Made by a program: the position numbers and the translations under genes. A stretch of 55,263 nt of DNA from Methanocorpusculum parvum (GTDB taxonomy: Archaea > Halobacteriota > Methanomicrobia > Methanomicrobiales > Methanocorpusculaceae), in contig LMVO01000004.1 of the NCBI GenBank assembly GCA_002287215.1, forward strand, positions 1 to 55,263. The letters run 5' to 3'. The notes under the pieces were generated by a model. It saw only the letters and a program-made list of their open reading frames with translations. It was not told where the DNA came from and made no database searches. Position 1 is the first letter of the stretch; the number at the start of each line of letters is the position of its first letter. This document shows positions 25,348 through 34,338 of the stretch, piece by piece.

Positions 25348-26493
25348 TTATACCAGATACGCAGAAAAATCAGATACCAGCGCCCTGTCAAGTTCCTGCT
25401 CATTCCCGACGCTTGTCTCCGTAAACAGGAAAGCGAACAACCCCATTTCCGGCGCTTCAATTTTGCGAATGTCCAGGACATGTTCAAACTCATTGCAGAG
25501 TCTGCCGTAATCGAATCTGCCGCTTTCTATCTCTTTTCCGCCTTTGTCGATCAGTATCATGCTGTAGATCTTTCCGGATTTTTTGGCGAGGATCTTGGCA
25601 AAATCCGGCTTGATCTGATGCAGATAGCAGTCAACTGTGTTGACACCGTACGCAAAATACGCTATATCCGTAGAACAGGAGCCGGCGAACCTCAGCGGAT
25701 TGAATTCGATCGGGATGATATCGTCTTCTGTGACCCTGACCTCTATGTGCATCGGAAAATCGGTTATATGCAGTTTAGTATTGATCCGTTCAAGGAATAG
25801 GGTAAACGGCTGAAGATACTCCAGCATGATCTCTGCGGATGTATAATATATCCTGTCTCTGACATCGCTTTCGGATGCAAACCGGTGCGTCAGGATATTC
25901 AGTATGACCGGCTTTCCTTCTGTATCGTAATAAGCGTCGATCGCATACTCCGTACCCCTGATATACTGCTCGAGAAGGAATGTTGAACCGATCACGGTTT
26001 CCGGAAAATCCGCCGCCCATGTTTTGCTATTCTCCTCAATGTCGGACACGGCATTTCTCAGATCGGTCTCATTGAACAGCGCATAAACGCCGACGCTGAA
26101 AAATCCGACGGATGGTTTCAGAATGACCGGATACGGCAGTTTTGCATGATCGCCGCTTCGAAGCTGATCCAGGGTGACTTCTTCGAAAAACAAATTCGGA
26201 TAGAGGCCGGATACCGTTTTACGAAACAGCGCCTTGTCTTTTAGAATACTGATCTTACGGATTATCCCGCTCTCAGGCAGATTCGTATAGATCCAGTCAA
26301 GGGCATGTTCGGAAACGGTGTAGAGTCGTTCGCCGTCATGATACCTCTTTACTGCCTCTTTCGTGCTTATGAAATTAAGGGCATTTCCTCTGCTGTTGGA
26401 AACTGCGTATGCGTTTTCAAGTACGGGAACGCCGTTTTTTGCGAGATATTCAAGCAGAAGATCGGAAATGTAGGGCTCTTCTAAAATTATCAT
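25348..26493 (-). CDS. ATP-grasp domain protein
   Basis: A 381-aa ATP-grasp ligase-type protein. YPVILKPSVGFFSVGVYAL is the ATP-binding Lys/Gly-rich loop, LLEQYIRGTEYAIDAYYD the central strand pair, and IIPIEFNPLRFAG the Mg2+-binding Glu/Asn. Such enzymes join a carboxylate to an amine, thiol or hydroxyl through an acyl phosphate. The substrate is unknown; amino-acid ligases and BL00235-like proteins are closest in layout. It is followed by the leftward recQ after 119 bases and may share a promoter with no other gene. Confidence 0.85.
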   Translation of the reverse strand: MIILEEPYISDLLLEYLAKNGVPVLENAYAVSNSRGNALNFISTKEAVKRYHDGERLYTVSEHALDWIYTNLPESGIIRKISILKDKALFRKTVSGLYPNLFFEEVTLDQLRSGDHAKLPYPVILKPSVGFFSVGVYALFNETDLRNAVSDIEENSKTWAADFPETVIGSTFLLEQYIRGTEYAIDAYYDTEGKPVILNILTHRFASESDVRDRIYYTSAEIMLEYLQPFTLFLERINTKLHITDFPMHIEVRVTEDDIIPIEFNPLRFAGSCSTDIAYFAYGVNTVDCYLHQIKPDFAKILAKKSGKIYSMILIDKGGKEIESGRFDYGRLCNEFEHVLDIRKIEAPEMGLFAFLFTETSVGNEQELDRALVSDFSAYLV

Positions 26494-26534
26494 AAATGTA
26501 CCTCTTGAAATGATAGAAAAATAGGGATCTGATT

Positions 26535-28034
26535 TCAGATACCCGGAATGTAGGATGCCTGTTCTTTATAATAGGGTATATACACGATCCGCGAGTTCTC
26601 CACCGTGAAGTTGTATCTGAGAACCTGCAGGATCCCCGGCTTTTCCGTCTCGTATCTGAGATAGAGAAACTCCGTCAGCTCGCGTGCCGTACTCTGATTG
26701 ATGAAAATGGGCCGATATTCCCCATCCCGGCCGCCCATCACCTCAACGATCTCCGGGTTTCTGATCGTCAGATCGATCTCCCAGGGTTCAGCAAGATAGC
26801 GGGGGATATCGGCCGCACAAATATAATAGCTGCGTTTTCCGGCAATATTTGGAAGTCCTGTCGATGTATCCCCGCCGGCGAGCCGGTCGGTCACCTCGAA
26901 GTTCACATCGAAGCGCCAGAACGGAATATATTCAGGTTCCACTCCTTTCATCGCCACCATCGCCAGAAGATCGGGTTTTGCCAGATCATACGGCACGATT
27001 TTTACGGTGTCGGCGGTGATATCCAGAAGATGGCCGCACCCCTTGCACGGGATCACCACCTCGCCCCACGGCTGTTTTACCTCCTCTCCGCAGAGCGGGC
27101 ACTGAAGCACGGTCGATTCATGGTTCAGGATCTCCTGATCGGTCAGCTGTTTTGGGATCCTGACCGCAGGACGAAGCGTCGAGATGTGCTGCATCGTCCC
27201 TGCCGCCGTAAACGTTTTTCCCTCCCTGAACGCCGGATATCCCGCCATACACAGGGCGATACCCAGAAGAAGCAGAATGATCTGGAACATCTCGACCAGA
27301 TGATACGGTCCCGCATGGATGAGCATCGCGATCGAGGAACCGATCATGATCCCTCCCGCCGCAAGGGAGAGGATCATCATCCTTGTCCGGGCGGTGAGAT
27401 TGATCGGCGCCGTTCCGCCGAGAACTTCGCCTTTCACCCCATCCACGACCGCGGTGAAATGACCGCCTTTGTACTCGTAATGGGCGATCCAGACCGGAGC
27501 ATACACCAGTTCGAACACCTTCGGGATCAGAAACGACTTTTTCAGCGTGATCGTGTCGATCCGCTTCTCAACGGCATTTTTGATCATTCCGTGCACCGCT
27601 TCCCGGCCGCGTCTGCTTGCCTCGACCGCCGATCCTCCCGGCTCCATCGAAACGACCGAACCCCGCACATACGGGATCTCGCCGCCGGGATCCAGCCAGA
27701 GCTTTTCAATGCCGTATTTGCCCGTATCGCAGGCACACTCCGTCCAGATGAACTCCTCGTCGATAAGCTCCTCGAAGATGTTTCGGATCACGTTCCCCGT
27801 CTGCTCGGTGTACTCCGAGTACCCGCAGGCAACGGCTTTTCCCTGGGCGACAAACCGCCAGAACGGCAGATACAGCAGATAAAGTTCGCTCACGACCGCA
27901 TGCTGCGCCAGACCCGGGGCTTTTATCCCTTTTGCAAACCAGGTACGAAGCGTCCGGTCGGCGACCCCTTTGGTGATCTTGGCTTTGTACCGGAACTCGG
28001 CGACCTGATCCTCGACTGAACGTTCAAGCCCCAT
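26535..28034 (-). CDS. Unknown membrane protein with zinc ribbon (499 aa)
   Basis: I do not recognise a named family. Residues 1-200 are soluble and include YLLYLPFWRFVAQGKAVACG; two membrane helices lie at about 225-275 (MILSLAAGGIMIGSSIAML, then IILLLLGIALCMAGY). A zinc ribbon CPLCGEEV...CKGCGHLL follows, and the C-terminal third repeats a PEYIPFWRFDVNF motif similar to the N-terminal one. Its ATG has GGAGGG upstream and overlaps the stop of the 261-aa gene by 11 bases. The shared PFW motif suggests the two proteins are related and form one complex at the membrane. Confidence 0.75.
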   Translation of the reverse strand: MGLERSVEDQVAEFRYKAKITKGVADRTLRTWFAKGIKAPGLAQHAVVSELYLLYLPFWRFVAQGKAVACGYSEYTEQTGNVIRNIFEELIDEEFIWTECACDTGKYGIEKLWLDPGGEIPYVRGSVVSMEPGGSAVEASRRGREAVHGMIKNAVEKRIDTITLKKSFLIPKVFELVYAPVWIAHYEYKGGHFTAVVDGVKGEVLGGTAPINLTARTRMMILSLAAGGIMIGSSIAMLIHAGPYHLVEMFQIILLLLGIALCMAGYPAFREGKTFTAAGTMQHISTLRPAVRIPKQLTDQEILNHESTVLQCPLCGEEVKQPWGEVVIPCKGCGHLLDITADTVKIVPYDLAKPDLLAMVAMKGVEPEYIPFWRFDVNFEVTDRLAGGDTSTGLPNIAGKRSYYICAADIPRYLAEPWEIDLTIRNPEIVEVMGGRDGEYRPIFINQSTARELTEFLYLRYETEKPGILQVLRYNFTVENSRIVYIPYYKEQASYIPGI

Positions 28035-28809
28035 CCTTTCCCTCCTTTCGTTTGAGGCTGATCATACCCAGCATCTCGCTCTGATACAAAAAGAAGATCA
28101 GCAGTCCGGCCACCAGAAGAAACAGCCAGGGACTGAAATAAACGGCGGTCAGGGAAAGGATCATCACCGGGATACAGGCGATCAGCGCGGTTTTCCGCCA
28201 GTTCACCGGCTCTTTGATCGGATGCCACTCGTCATAGACCCGACCGGACCCGGCGTCCACCTCGACCATATAGATGGAGTTTTTCACTTTGTAACTGATC
28301 AGCCAGAGCGGAATACCGATCAGCTCCTCCGCCCGGGCGATCCCGTGGAGCTCGGGATAATACACGCCGGCAAAGACTGTTGCCGGCAGAATCGCCGCAT
28401 CCTGCGGCACCGGGACCACGGAAGAATTTTCCCGCTGCATATTCTGCAGACCGGAAAGGAGCGTTCCGCAGGCAGGACGGTAAACGACCACTTCATTGCA
28501 ACCGTCTTCCCGCGTGTATTTCCAGAAGGGATAGTAGAGCATGACCGCTTTCCCGAACCTGATCTTTTCGGCCGGGATAAGCGGTTTGGTGTCCGACTCC
28601 AGCCACATGCGTGCGATCTCACGCGCCCGCTCCTCGCTGACAAAAGGAGGGATCACGCCGGAGCACTGCAGAGAAGCAGGTATTCCTTCTGGTGTTTCTG
28701 CCATAAATGAGTCAATATATTTACGTACATTCAGATAGATGTTTTCTTGCCTATCCGCGAAAAAATCCAGCGGGCAGCATCCGATAGCGAGCATATTTAT
28801 ATCTTGCAT
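28024..28809 (-). CDS. Unknown membrane protein with PFWK motif (261 aa)
   Basis: This protein of about 261 residues has a soluble N-terminal region with VMLYYPFWKYTREDGCNEVV, matching the PFWRF motif of the downstream 499-aa protein, and two hydrophobic helices near the C-terminus (ALIACIPVMILSLTAVYFS and WLFLLVAGLLIFFLYQ), ending in a Lys-rich tail. The start is uncertain: ATG at 28809 is used, but ATGs at 28794 and 28704 are possible. It is divergent from the AMP-ligase gene. Function unknown. Confidence 0.7.
   Translation of the reverse strand: MQDINMLAIGCCPLDFFADRQENIYLNVRKYIDSFMAETPEGIPASLQCSGVIPPFVSEERAREIARMWLESDTKPLIPAEKIRFGKAVMLYYPFWKYTREDGCNEVVVYRPACGTLLSGLQNMQRENSSVVPVPQDAAILPATVFAGVYYPELHGIARAEELIGIPLWLISYKVKNSIYMVEVDAGSGRVYDEWHPIKEPVNWRKTALIACIPVMILSLTAVYFSPWLFLLVAGLLIFFLYQSEMLGMISLKRKEGKDGA
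28793..28803 (+). promoter_or_regulatory. TATA box for the AMP-ligase gene
   Basis: ATATTTATATC lies about 50 bases before the ATG at 28850, predicting a transcript start near 28828 and a leader of about 20 bases. It lies inside the N-terminal region of the divergent gene if that gene starts at 28809. Confidence 0.5.
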
Positions 28810-28849
28810 GCACACAAATATACATCAAAGTATATTGTTGTGATAATGG

Positions 28850-30343
28850 ATGCTGAATATAACCACGTTTCTCGATGCAAACTCCTGCCGTCTGGCAAAA
28901 CCGGTCTTTTTCTGTCCGGAACGAAATACCTCCTACACCTCCGCTGAAATACTCTCGATAAGTTCCGCGATCGCCCGTGATCTCCTCTCACTCGGTGCCG
29001 TGAAAGGCGACCGTATCCTCCTCTATATGAACAGCAGCCCCGAATACCTCTTCTCCTACTTCGCCGTATGGAGGATCGGCTGCGTCTCGGTTCCCACAAA
29101 TCGCGTCTATACCCCAAGCGAACTTGCCTATATGGCGAAAAACTCGGGCGCGAAGATCTTCATCACCGATCCAAACGGCGTCTCCGCCGCCCGCGATCTG
29201 CAGGTCAGGATCTATGTCCCCGGAGACATCGAATCCCTGCGCGGCGAACCCCGTCTCCTGCCGGCACACACCGAACACGACGACCTCTGCCAGCTGCAGT
29301 ATACGTCCGGAACGACAGGCAAACCCAAAGGAGCGATGCTTACCCACGGAAACTGGCTCGCCGCGATCCACAACATCTGCGATGTGCTGACCTACAAACA
29401 AAACGACGTCTATCTCGGCATCTACCCGATGGGGCATGTCGGCCTCGCCTGGGGCATCGCCGCGATGCGGGCCGGCGCCCTCTTCGTTATGATGGAGAGG
29501 TATGAGTATCAAAAATATCTCGATCTCTGCAAAGAGCACAAAGTCACCGTTCTCGCGGGCATGCCGCCGGTGATCCACTCCCTCACCGAAGCTCCGCCCG
29601 GACCGGAGGAGAGCCTTTCGACCGTCAGGGAGATCATCTCCGGCGGCGGTCCTCTCCACCACGATATCTGGAAAAAGTTCCATTACCGGTACAACATCCC
29701 GGTCATCAACGCCTACGGTCTTTCAGAGACGGTCGTCATAGGCACCGGGACCGTGATCCGCCCCGAGGATTATGCATCCGCCGACCGGTTCCAGAGCGTG
29801 GGCCACCCGGTCTGTTTCTCGGAAGTCAAGATCGTTGACGAGACCGACTCCTCGATCGAATTGCCGGTCGATACCCCTGGCGAGATCGCTCTGCGGGGGC
29901 CCGCTGTCGCCAAAGGATACTGGAACATGCCAAAAGAGACCGCCGCCTCGTTCCTTGAGGACGGCTGGTTCCTCACGGGGGACGTCGGGTACCTCGACAA
30001 AGATCTCAGACTCTTCCTCACTGACAGGAAAAAGGACATGATCGTCATGTCCGGCTGGAAAATTTATCCGACCGAGGTCGAAGAGGTCCTCATCGGTCAC
30101 GAAGGGGTCGCCGAGATCGCGGTCTTCGGGATCCCCGACGAACATCGGGGCGAGATGCCGGTCGCCGCCGTCGTTTGGCGGAGGGGCTGGGACAGCTCAT
30201 CAAAGGAAGACTCTCTCGCTGCATATGCAAAAGAGCGTCTTGCGGGATACAAAGTTCCCCGCAAAATCATCACGGTGGACGCCCTCCCCCGGGTAAACGG
30301 CTGGAAGCTCCTGAGACGGGAACTTCGCGAACAATACTCATAA
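28850..30343 (+). CDS. AMP-forming acyl-CoA synthetase/ligase
   Basis: The 497-aa ANL-superfamily enzyme activates a carboxylic acid with ATP and transfers it to CoA. The P-loop-like YTSGTTGKPKGAMLTHGNW, the INAYGLSET motif, WFLTGDVGYLDKD, and hinge RKKDMIVMSGWKIYP are all intact; the C-terminal catalytic lysine is in PRVNGWKLLRREL. The N-terminal domain starts directly with the fold (about 497 residues versus 520-560 in many relatives). It is followed after 19 bases by the ECF transporter, so import and activation of one compound is a reasonable guess. The acid is unknown. Confidence 0.92.
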   Translation: MLNITTFLDANSCRLAKPVFFCPERNTSYTSAEILSISSAIARDLLSLGAVKGDRILLYMNSSPEYLFSYFAVWRIGCVSVPTNRVYTPSELAYMAKNSGAKIFITDPNGVSAARDLQVRIYVPGDIESLRGEPRLLPAHTEHDDLCQLQYTSGTTGKPKGAMLTHGNWLAAIHNICDVLTYKQNDVYLGIYPMGHVGLAWGIAAMRAGALFVMMERYEYQKYLDLCKEHKVTVLAGMPPVIHSLTEAPPGPEESLSTVREIISGGGPLHHDIWKKFHYRYNIPVINAYGLSETVVIGTGTVIRPEDYASADRFQSVGHPVCFSEVKIVDETDSSIELPVDTPGEIALRGPAVAKGYWNMPKETAASFLEDGWFLTGDVGYLDKDLRLFLTDRKKDMIVMSGWKIYPTEVEEVLIGHEGVAEIAVFGIPDEHRGEMPVAAVVWRRGWDSSSKEDSLAAYAKERLAGYKVPRKIITVDALPRVNGWKLLRRELREQYS

Positions 30344-30362
30344 AAAAATCAAATAACGCATC

Positions 30363-32306
30363 ATGAAATCACGTGATATAGCACTCGTCGGCATTTTACT
30401 TGCCGCCGGAGCAATTGCCCGATACATCTCCTTATTCGTACCGGGCGCGATCGTCGCGAATCTGACGATCGCCTTCTACTGCCTTGCGATCATCCTCGTC
30501 GTCCCGAAGTTCAAAGAAGCTCTCGGGATAGGCGTTGTAGCCGGAATCATCTGTGCCGTCTTTTCGCACTCGATCTTTCCTCTTGGAAACCTCATCTCCG
30601 AGCCGATCGGTGCCGTGGTCTGTTTAGCGGTGTATAAACTCGTCAAGGATCATACCCGCCTTGCCCCGGCAATTTCAACTGCGATCGCCACCCCTGCGAG
30701 CGGATTCACCTTCATCACCGTCACCTGTTTCGTGATGTTCTTCACCACCGAAACGACCGTTGCGACCGTTCTCGCATTCGCGATTGCCCTGATCCCGATC
30801 GTGATGGGCGCCATGATCGTGAACGTGATCATCGCCCAGATCATCGCGATGCCCGCGACCTCGGTCATGCAGAAGACGAAGACCGTCATCAAAACCGCCC
30901 ACACCGAGGCAGCGCCGAGCGATTCGGTCTCACTGGACAAACTTACGTTCACCTATCAGGCGGCAGATACGCCGGCTCTCGACAATGTCTCGCTCAAAAT
31001 AAATCCAGGCGAATTCATCGTCGTCAACGGTCCATCAGGAGCCGGAAAAACCACACTTGCCCGAGCGGTATCAGGAATTCTTGCTCACGCATATGGGGGA
31101 ACTGTTGTAGGGAACGTCTCTCTTTACGGGAAATATGCCGATGAGTACAAAGACGTGACCGAACTTTCGGCAAAGGTCGGCATGGTCTTTGACGATGCCG
31201 ACGCCCAGCTGATCTTCACCACGGTCGAGGAAGAGATCCTCACCGGTCTGGAGACCCGCGATCTCCCTGAGACCGAGGTCAGAAAGAAACTCGACGAGAT
31301 CTACAAGATCACCTGCACGGGTCACTTAACGGACCGTGCCCCGCATAACCTCTCCGGGGGTCAGAAACAGCGGGTCGCGATGGCCGCGGCCCTTTCCCGG
31401 GAGACCCCCCTCCTCGTTCTGGACGAGGCGACCTCCGAGCTGGACAAAAACGCCAGACGCCAGGTGTACACACTGCTGAAAAGCATGACGGCAAAGGGTC
31501 ATACAATCGTTTTGATCGAACACATGATCGATGAGACGATCGGCTATGCCACCCGGATGATCACGATGAACGACGGGACAATCGTGTACGACGGCGTTCC
31601 GCGGCTGGATGAGACCAGCTGCCCTGCGCTTGAAAAGACCGCTCCGACCCATGAAGTCGTTTTGGAAGCGACCCACGTCACGCACAAATTTCCCGAGGTC
31701 CTTGCGTTGGATGATGTCTCGGTCTCCTTCTTCAAGGGAGAGATCGCGGCGATCCTGGGTGAGAACGGATCGGGAAAGACGACGCTTGTCAAACATCTGA
31801 ACGGTCTTCTCCGTCCTGATGTTGGCTCGGTCCTGCTGAAGGGCGAGGACATCGCCTGCCGGTCGATCCCGGAGATCGCGAAGCATGTCGGTCTGGTGTT
31901 CCAGAATCCTGACACGATGCTGTTTGAAAACACCTGCGAGAAGGAGATCCTGTTCGGTCTGAGGAACATCGGCAAGTCCGATGCTTCGCCGGCGGCTTCT
32001 CTTGCGGCCGTGGGCCTTGCCGGCAAAGCGAAGATGAATCCCCGTCATCTGAGCCGGGGCGAGCGGCAGAAGCTTGCTCTTGCCTGCGTTATTGCGACGG
32101 GTCAGGAGATCGTTATTATGGATGAGCCGACGACGGGTCTCGACCCGAAGGAGTCGTATGAGATCATGCGTGTTCTGACCGGGATGAGGAATGCGGGCAA
32201 GACGATCCTTATGGTGACCCATGACCCTGTGCTCGCGGGTAAGTATGCGGACCGGATCATCGAGATGGAAGCGGGTAAAATAACCGCTGTCCGGGGAGGT
32301 GAGTGA
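30363..32306 (+). CDS. ECF transporter: S component fused to two ATPase domains
   Basis: The 647-aa protein joins three modules. Residues 1-180 are a hydrophobic S-component-like domain (start IALVGILLAAGAIARYISLF). ATPase 1 has Walker A GPSGAGKTT at 223 and signature LSGGQKQR near 330; ATPase 2 has Walker A GENGSGKTT at 466 and signature LSRGERQK near 563. Both Walker B motifs (LLVLDEATSE and IVIMDEPTTG) are intact. ECF importers take up vitamins or metals, usually from separate S, A, A' and T proteins. The substrate cannot be named; no riboswitch is visible upstream. The T component follows at once. Confidence 0.9.
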   Translation: MKSRDIALVGILLAAGAIARYISLFVPGAIVANLTIAFYCLAIILVVPKFKEALGIGVVAGIICAVFSHSIFPLGNLISEPIGAVVCLAVYKLVKDHTRLAPAISTAIATPASGFTFITVTCFVMFFTTETTVATVLAFAIALIPIVMGAMIVNVIIAQIIAMPATSVMQKTKTVIKTAHTEAAPSDSVSLDKLTFTYQAADTPALDNVSLKINPGEFIVVNGPSGAGKTTLARAVSGILAHAYGGTVVGNVSLYGKYADEYKDVTELSAKVGMVFDDADAQLIFTTVEEEILTGLETRDLPETEVRKKLDEIYKITCTGHLTDRAPHNLSGGQKQRVAMAAALSRETPLLVLDEATSELDKNARRQVYTLLKSMTAKGHTIVLIEHMIDETIGYATRMITMNDGTIVYDGVPRLDETSCPALEKTAPTHEVVLEATHVTHKFPEVLALDDVSVSFFKGEIAAILGENGSGKTTLVKHLNGLLRPDVGSVLLKGEDIACRSIPEIAKHVGLVFQNPDTMLFENTCEKEILFGLRNIGKSDASPAASLAAVGLAGKAKMNPRHLSRGERQKLALACVIATGQEIVIMDEPTTGLDPKESYEIMRVLTGMRNAGKTILMVTHDPVLAGKYADRIIEMEAGKITAVRGGE

Positions 32307-32307
32307 A

Positions 32308-33075
32308 ATGGAAGATATTATGCAGTATATCCCGGGGAACCGGTTCGTTCACCGGTTGTCGCCGATGACGAAGATCTTCTTCGCGGTCGGTATGATGTTT
32401 GCGGCGATCTTTACCTCGAATCCGCTGCTCCTGTCGGCGATGGTGGTGTTTGTGCTGGCGTTCGCGGCGATCGGCGGGCTTTTGAAGCCGCTTATCCGTC
32501 AGGTGCCTCTGCTGATCATTCTCGGTCTTGCTCTGGTCGTTTTGACCGTGCTGACGAGTGCGTCGGGCGATGTGCTGTTCACGCTTCTGCCGAACGGGAT
32601 GTTCCCGGTGACGACGGGAGCGATCATGTTCGCGGTGCAGATGGCTCTCCGGTTTGCGGTGCTGATCTTCTCGTTCCAGCTGCTGGTCATCTCGACCCAG
32701 CCGCGTGATCTGGTGAACGCTCTCTATACGCTGCGGATCCCGGGTGATTATGCTTTGATGTTTCTGATCGCGATCCGGTTTATCCCGACTCTGCAGAGAG
32801 AGGGTGTCAGGATCAATGAGGCTCAGCTTTCCCGCGGGTATTCGCCCGGAGGAGGCGTTATCGGGAAACTGAAGCAGCTTGGCCCGGTTATGCTCCCGCT
32901 GATGCTGAATTCGCTTGCGAAGGCGGATACGCTGGGTCTGACGATCGATATGCGGGGATACAGGAAAGCGTCGGATCACCGGAGAAAGATGGTCTACCAT
33001 GCGGCAGATCTCGTGACGGTATTGATCGTCGCGGCGATCTTTGCAGGCATCGTGTATGTGACGTTTATCCTGTGA
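32308..33075 (+). CDS. ECF transporter transmembrane component EcfT
   Basis: The 255-aa membrane protein has the EcfT/CbiQ architecture: four to six helices and two coupling motifs (AQLSRGYSPG and DMRGYRK) that contact the ATPases. GGAGGTGAG lies immediately before the ATG at 32308, overlapping the end of the fused S-A-A' gene; a GTG at 32299 in frame is less likely. Followed by a hairpin and T run. It completes the transporter. Confidence 0.92.
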   Translation: MEDIMQYIPGNRFVHRLSPMTKIFFAVGMMFAAIFTSNPLLLSAMVVFVLAFAAIGGLLKPLIRQVPLLIILGLALVVLTVLTSASGDVLFTLLPNGMFPVTTGAIMFAVQMALRFAVLIFSFQLLVISTQPRDLVNALYTLRIPGDYALMFLIAIRFIPTLQREGVRINEAQLSRGYSPGGGVIGKLKQLGPVMLPLMLNSLAKADTLGLTIDMRGYRKASDHRRKMVYHAADLVTVLIVAAIFAGIVYVTFIL

Positions 33076-33102
33076 GGGGGGTTCCCTCTTTTTTTATTTT
33101 TT
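33074..33102 (+). terminator. Terminator after ecfT
   Basis: GAGGG and CCCTC form a short stem starting in the ecfT stop codon region and are followed by a T-rich run (CTCTTTTTTTATTTTTT). This fits termination of the AMP-ligase/ECF transcript. Confidence 0.6.
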
Positions 33103-33255
33103 AGTAGGAGTTACGCGGTGTTGGTGCGGATTAAACTCAGGAAGGAGTATGCTGGGTGTGGAAACATGAGAAAAAACCAACCGCGAATCCGATTCATCTC
33201 GCCCGTAGGGCGGATTCGCGCCGATTCGCGGTGGGATTTCTCTTGTGTCCGCAGA
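33095..33255. repeat. Truncated dispersed repeat with GCGAATC/GATTCGC inverted arms
   Basis: Starts with TTTTAGTAGGAGTTACGCGG (shared with 40565-40587 and, inverted, 37493-37516) and ends GATTCGCGGTGGGATTTCTC, nearly identical to the end of the 38322-38471 element. Inside, CCGCGAATCC and GGATTCGCG face each other. It lacks the hairpin half of the full element. Confidence 0.65.
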
Positions 33256-33303
33256 ATCTCAACCCCCTCTCCATCATTGAGATCTACCCTTGAATCTCGT
33301 TTA

Positions 33304-33495
33304 TTATTTTCCAATGATCAATTCTAATCCATCATCAGATATTTGCATTTTATTTATGGGAATGCCATATTCCTTTGCACATTTACGTAATGCCGCTTCA
33401 TCATCTTCAGCAATAGATCCAGATGCCGGGGTATGATGAGTATTCGCAGGTGAATTTCCGGCAGGGTCTGTCGGAGAAGGAGAAGAGGGCGCTGT
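33304..33495 (-). pseudogene. Possible gene remnant (C-terminal fragment)
   Basis: The leftward frame ends at a TAA at 33304-33306 and reads a Pro/Ser/Thr-rich linker (SSPSPTDPAGNSPANTHHTP) then a plausible helical domain (DDEAALRKCAKEYGIPINKM) ending LELIIGK. It has no start codon before an upstream in-frame stop at 33496-33498. It looks like the tail of a broken gene, but it overlaps the rightward fragment at 33423-33587, and only one of the two may ever have been coding. Confidence 0.3.
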
Positions 33496-33587
33496 TTAAG
33501 GGGATGCGGGTGTACGGGTTTGATGAAAAGAAGAATCACGGAACACGGTATTTCAATTGTGTTTTGAAGAATCTTGGGGGCACATAG
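33423..33587 (+). pseudogene. Possible small gene or remnant (54 aa)
   Basis: An ATG-initiated frame of 54 codons reads protein-like sequence (YDEYSQVNFRQGLSEKEKRA, then a KGMRVYGFDEKKNHGTRYFN segment). Third codon positions are mostly G, as in neighbouring rightward genes. No ribosome site was found. It may be the C-terminal end of a lost gene or a small real gene; function unknown. Confidence 0.35.
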
Positions 33588-34338
33588 GACCTGCCCCCCG
33601 TTTATTGTGTTGGGGTTTGGGGGCAGGTTGCCGAAATCTACATGCCCCGGAATCTAGTTTATTTTAGGCTCTTTTTTGACAAAATGGCTTCTTTGCTGAG
33701 TTTTTGATGTGGGGGCACATTTTTCCCGAAACTCTCTTTTTTGTAGGAATTAGGGGTATATTTAGGGTTTTGAAAATTTTCCCAGGGTTTTGAGAAAAAT
33801 GTGCCCCCTGGAACGGGACTCTGTTTGGAAGGAATTTGCCGGATGCGGACACATGAGAAATCCCCCGCGAATAATATCAGGGATCCTGGGACCCTTCCCG
33901 GAAACATTTCCCCCGATGAAATTTTGTTCATTTTTCGCAAATCAAAGATTTGGTTGCAAGTCTATCGACTTGGTCGCAAGGCAAAGCCTTGCTCAGCTTT
34001 GGGCGAGCCTTGCGGCTCACCCCGCCTCAGCTAAGATCGCCGGCTACGCCGTCGATCCGCCTCCGCTAATGGATCTAAAGGTCCCCGCTTCCACTCGCGA
34101 ATAGGCTTTTCCATTCTAAAATCACCTCCCGCCGATCAATTTGACCATTTTTTAATGATGGTTTTCGGCTGGTAAATATTGAAATCGCCAGCATTCGGCG
34201 TATTTTTTCTTTGGAGCGGGGTGTTTTTGATCCTCGGACCCTTTTTTTCGAATCGAAACGGTCATTTTCGCGTGGAGATATTTGGAAATCCTTATACCGT
34301 CTTTATCCTAATATCTTCTCAATGCCATCCCCCTGACC
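33588..34338. other. Gene-poor region with inverted repeats
   Basis: No acceptable gene here. It contains a perfect 15-bp inverted repeat (33711-33725 and 33794-33808, GGGGGCACATTTTTC and complement), a segment at 33825-33885 resembling the one at 33140-33190 (GGAAGGA...ACATGAGAAA...CCGCGAAT), and a run of small hairpins at 33936-34018. The segment 34110-34338 before the TetR gene is AT-rich and shows nothing more. Confidence 0.6.
33936..34018. repeat. Chain of small hairpins with a 19-20 base period
   Basis: Three consecutive units begin CGCAA/TGCAA/CGCAA and end GGT/GGT/GCT, each with its own stem: AAATC-AAA-GATTT, CAAGT-CTATCG-ACTTG (with overlap), and CAAGGC-AAA-GCCTTG. A fourth GAGCC-TTGC-GGCTC follows at 34005-34018. 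The stem sequences differ while pairing is kept. Function unknown. Confidence 0.55.

Noticed and set aside
31326..32222. 298-codon frame opposite the ECF ATPases
   Set aside because: Antisense to intact Walker and signature motifs; composition abnormal.
34089..34105. Another origin box (TTCCACTCGCGAATAGG)
   Set aside because: It shares the head of the box but lacks the A-rich/G-run tail, and CGCGAAT is part of the dispersed repeats in this region, so resemblance may be accidental.
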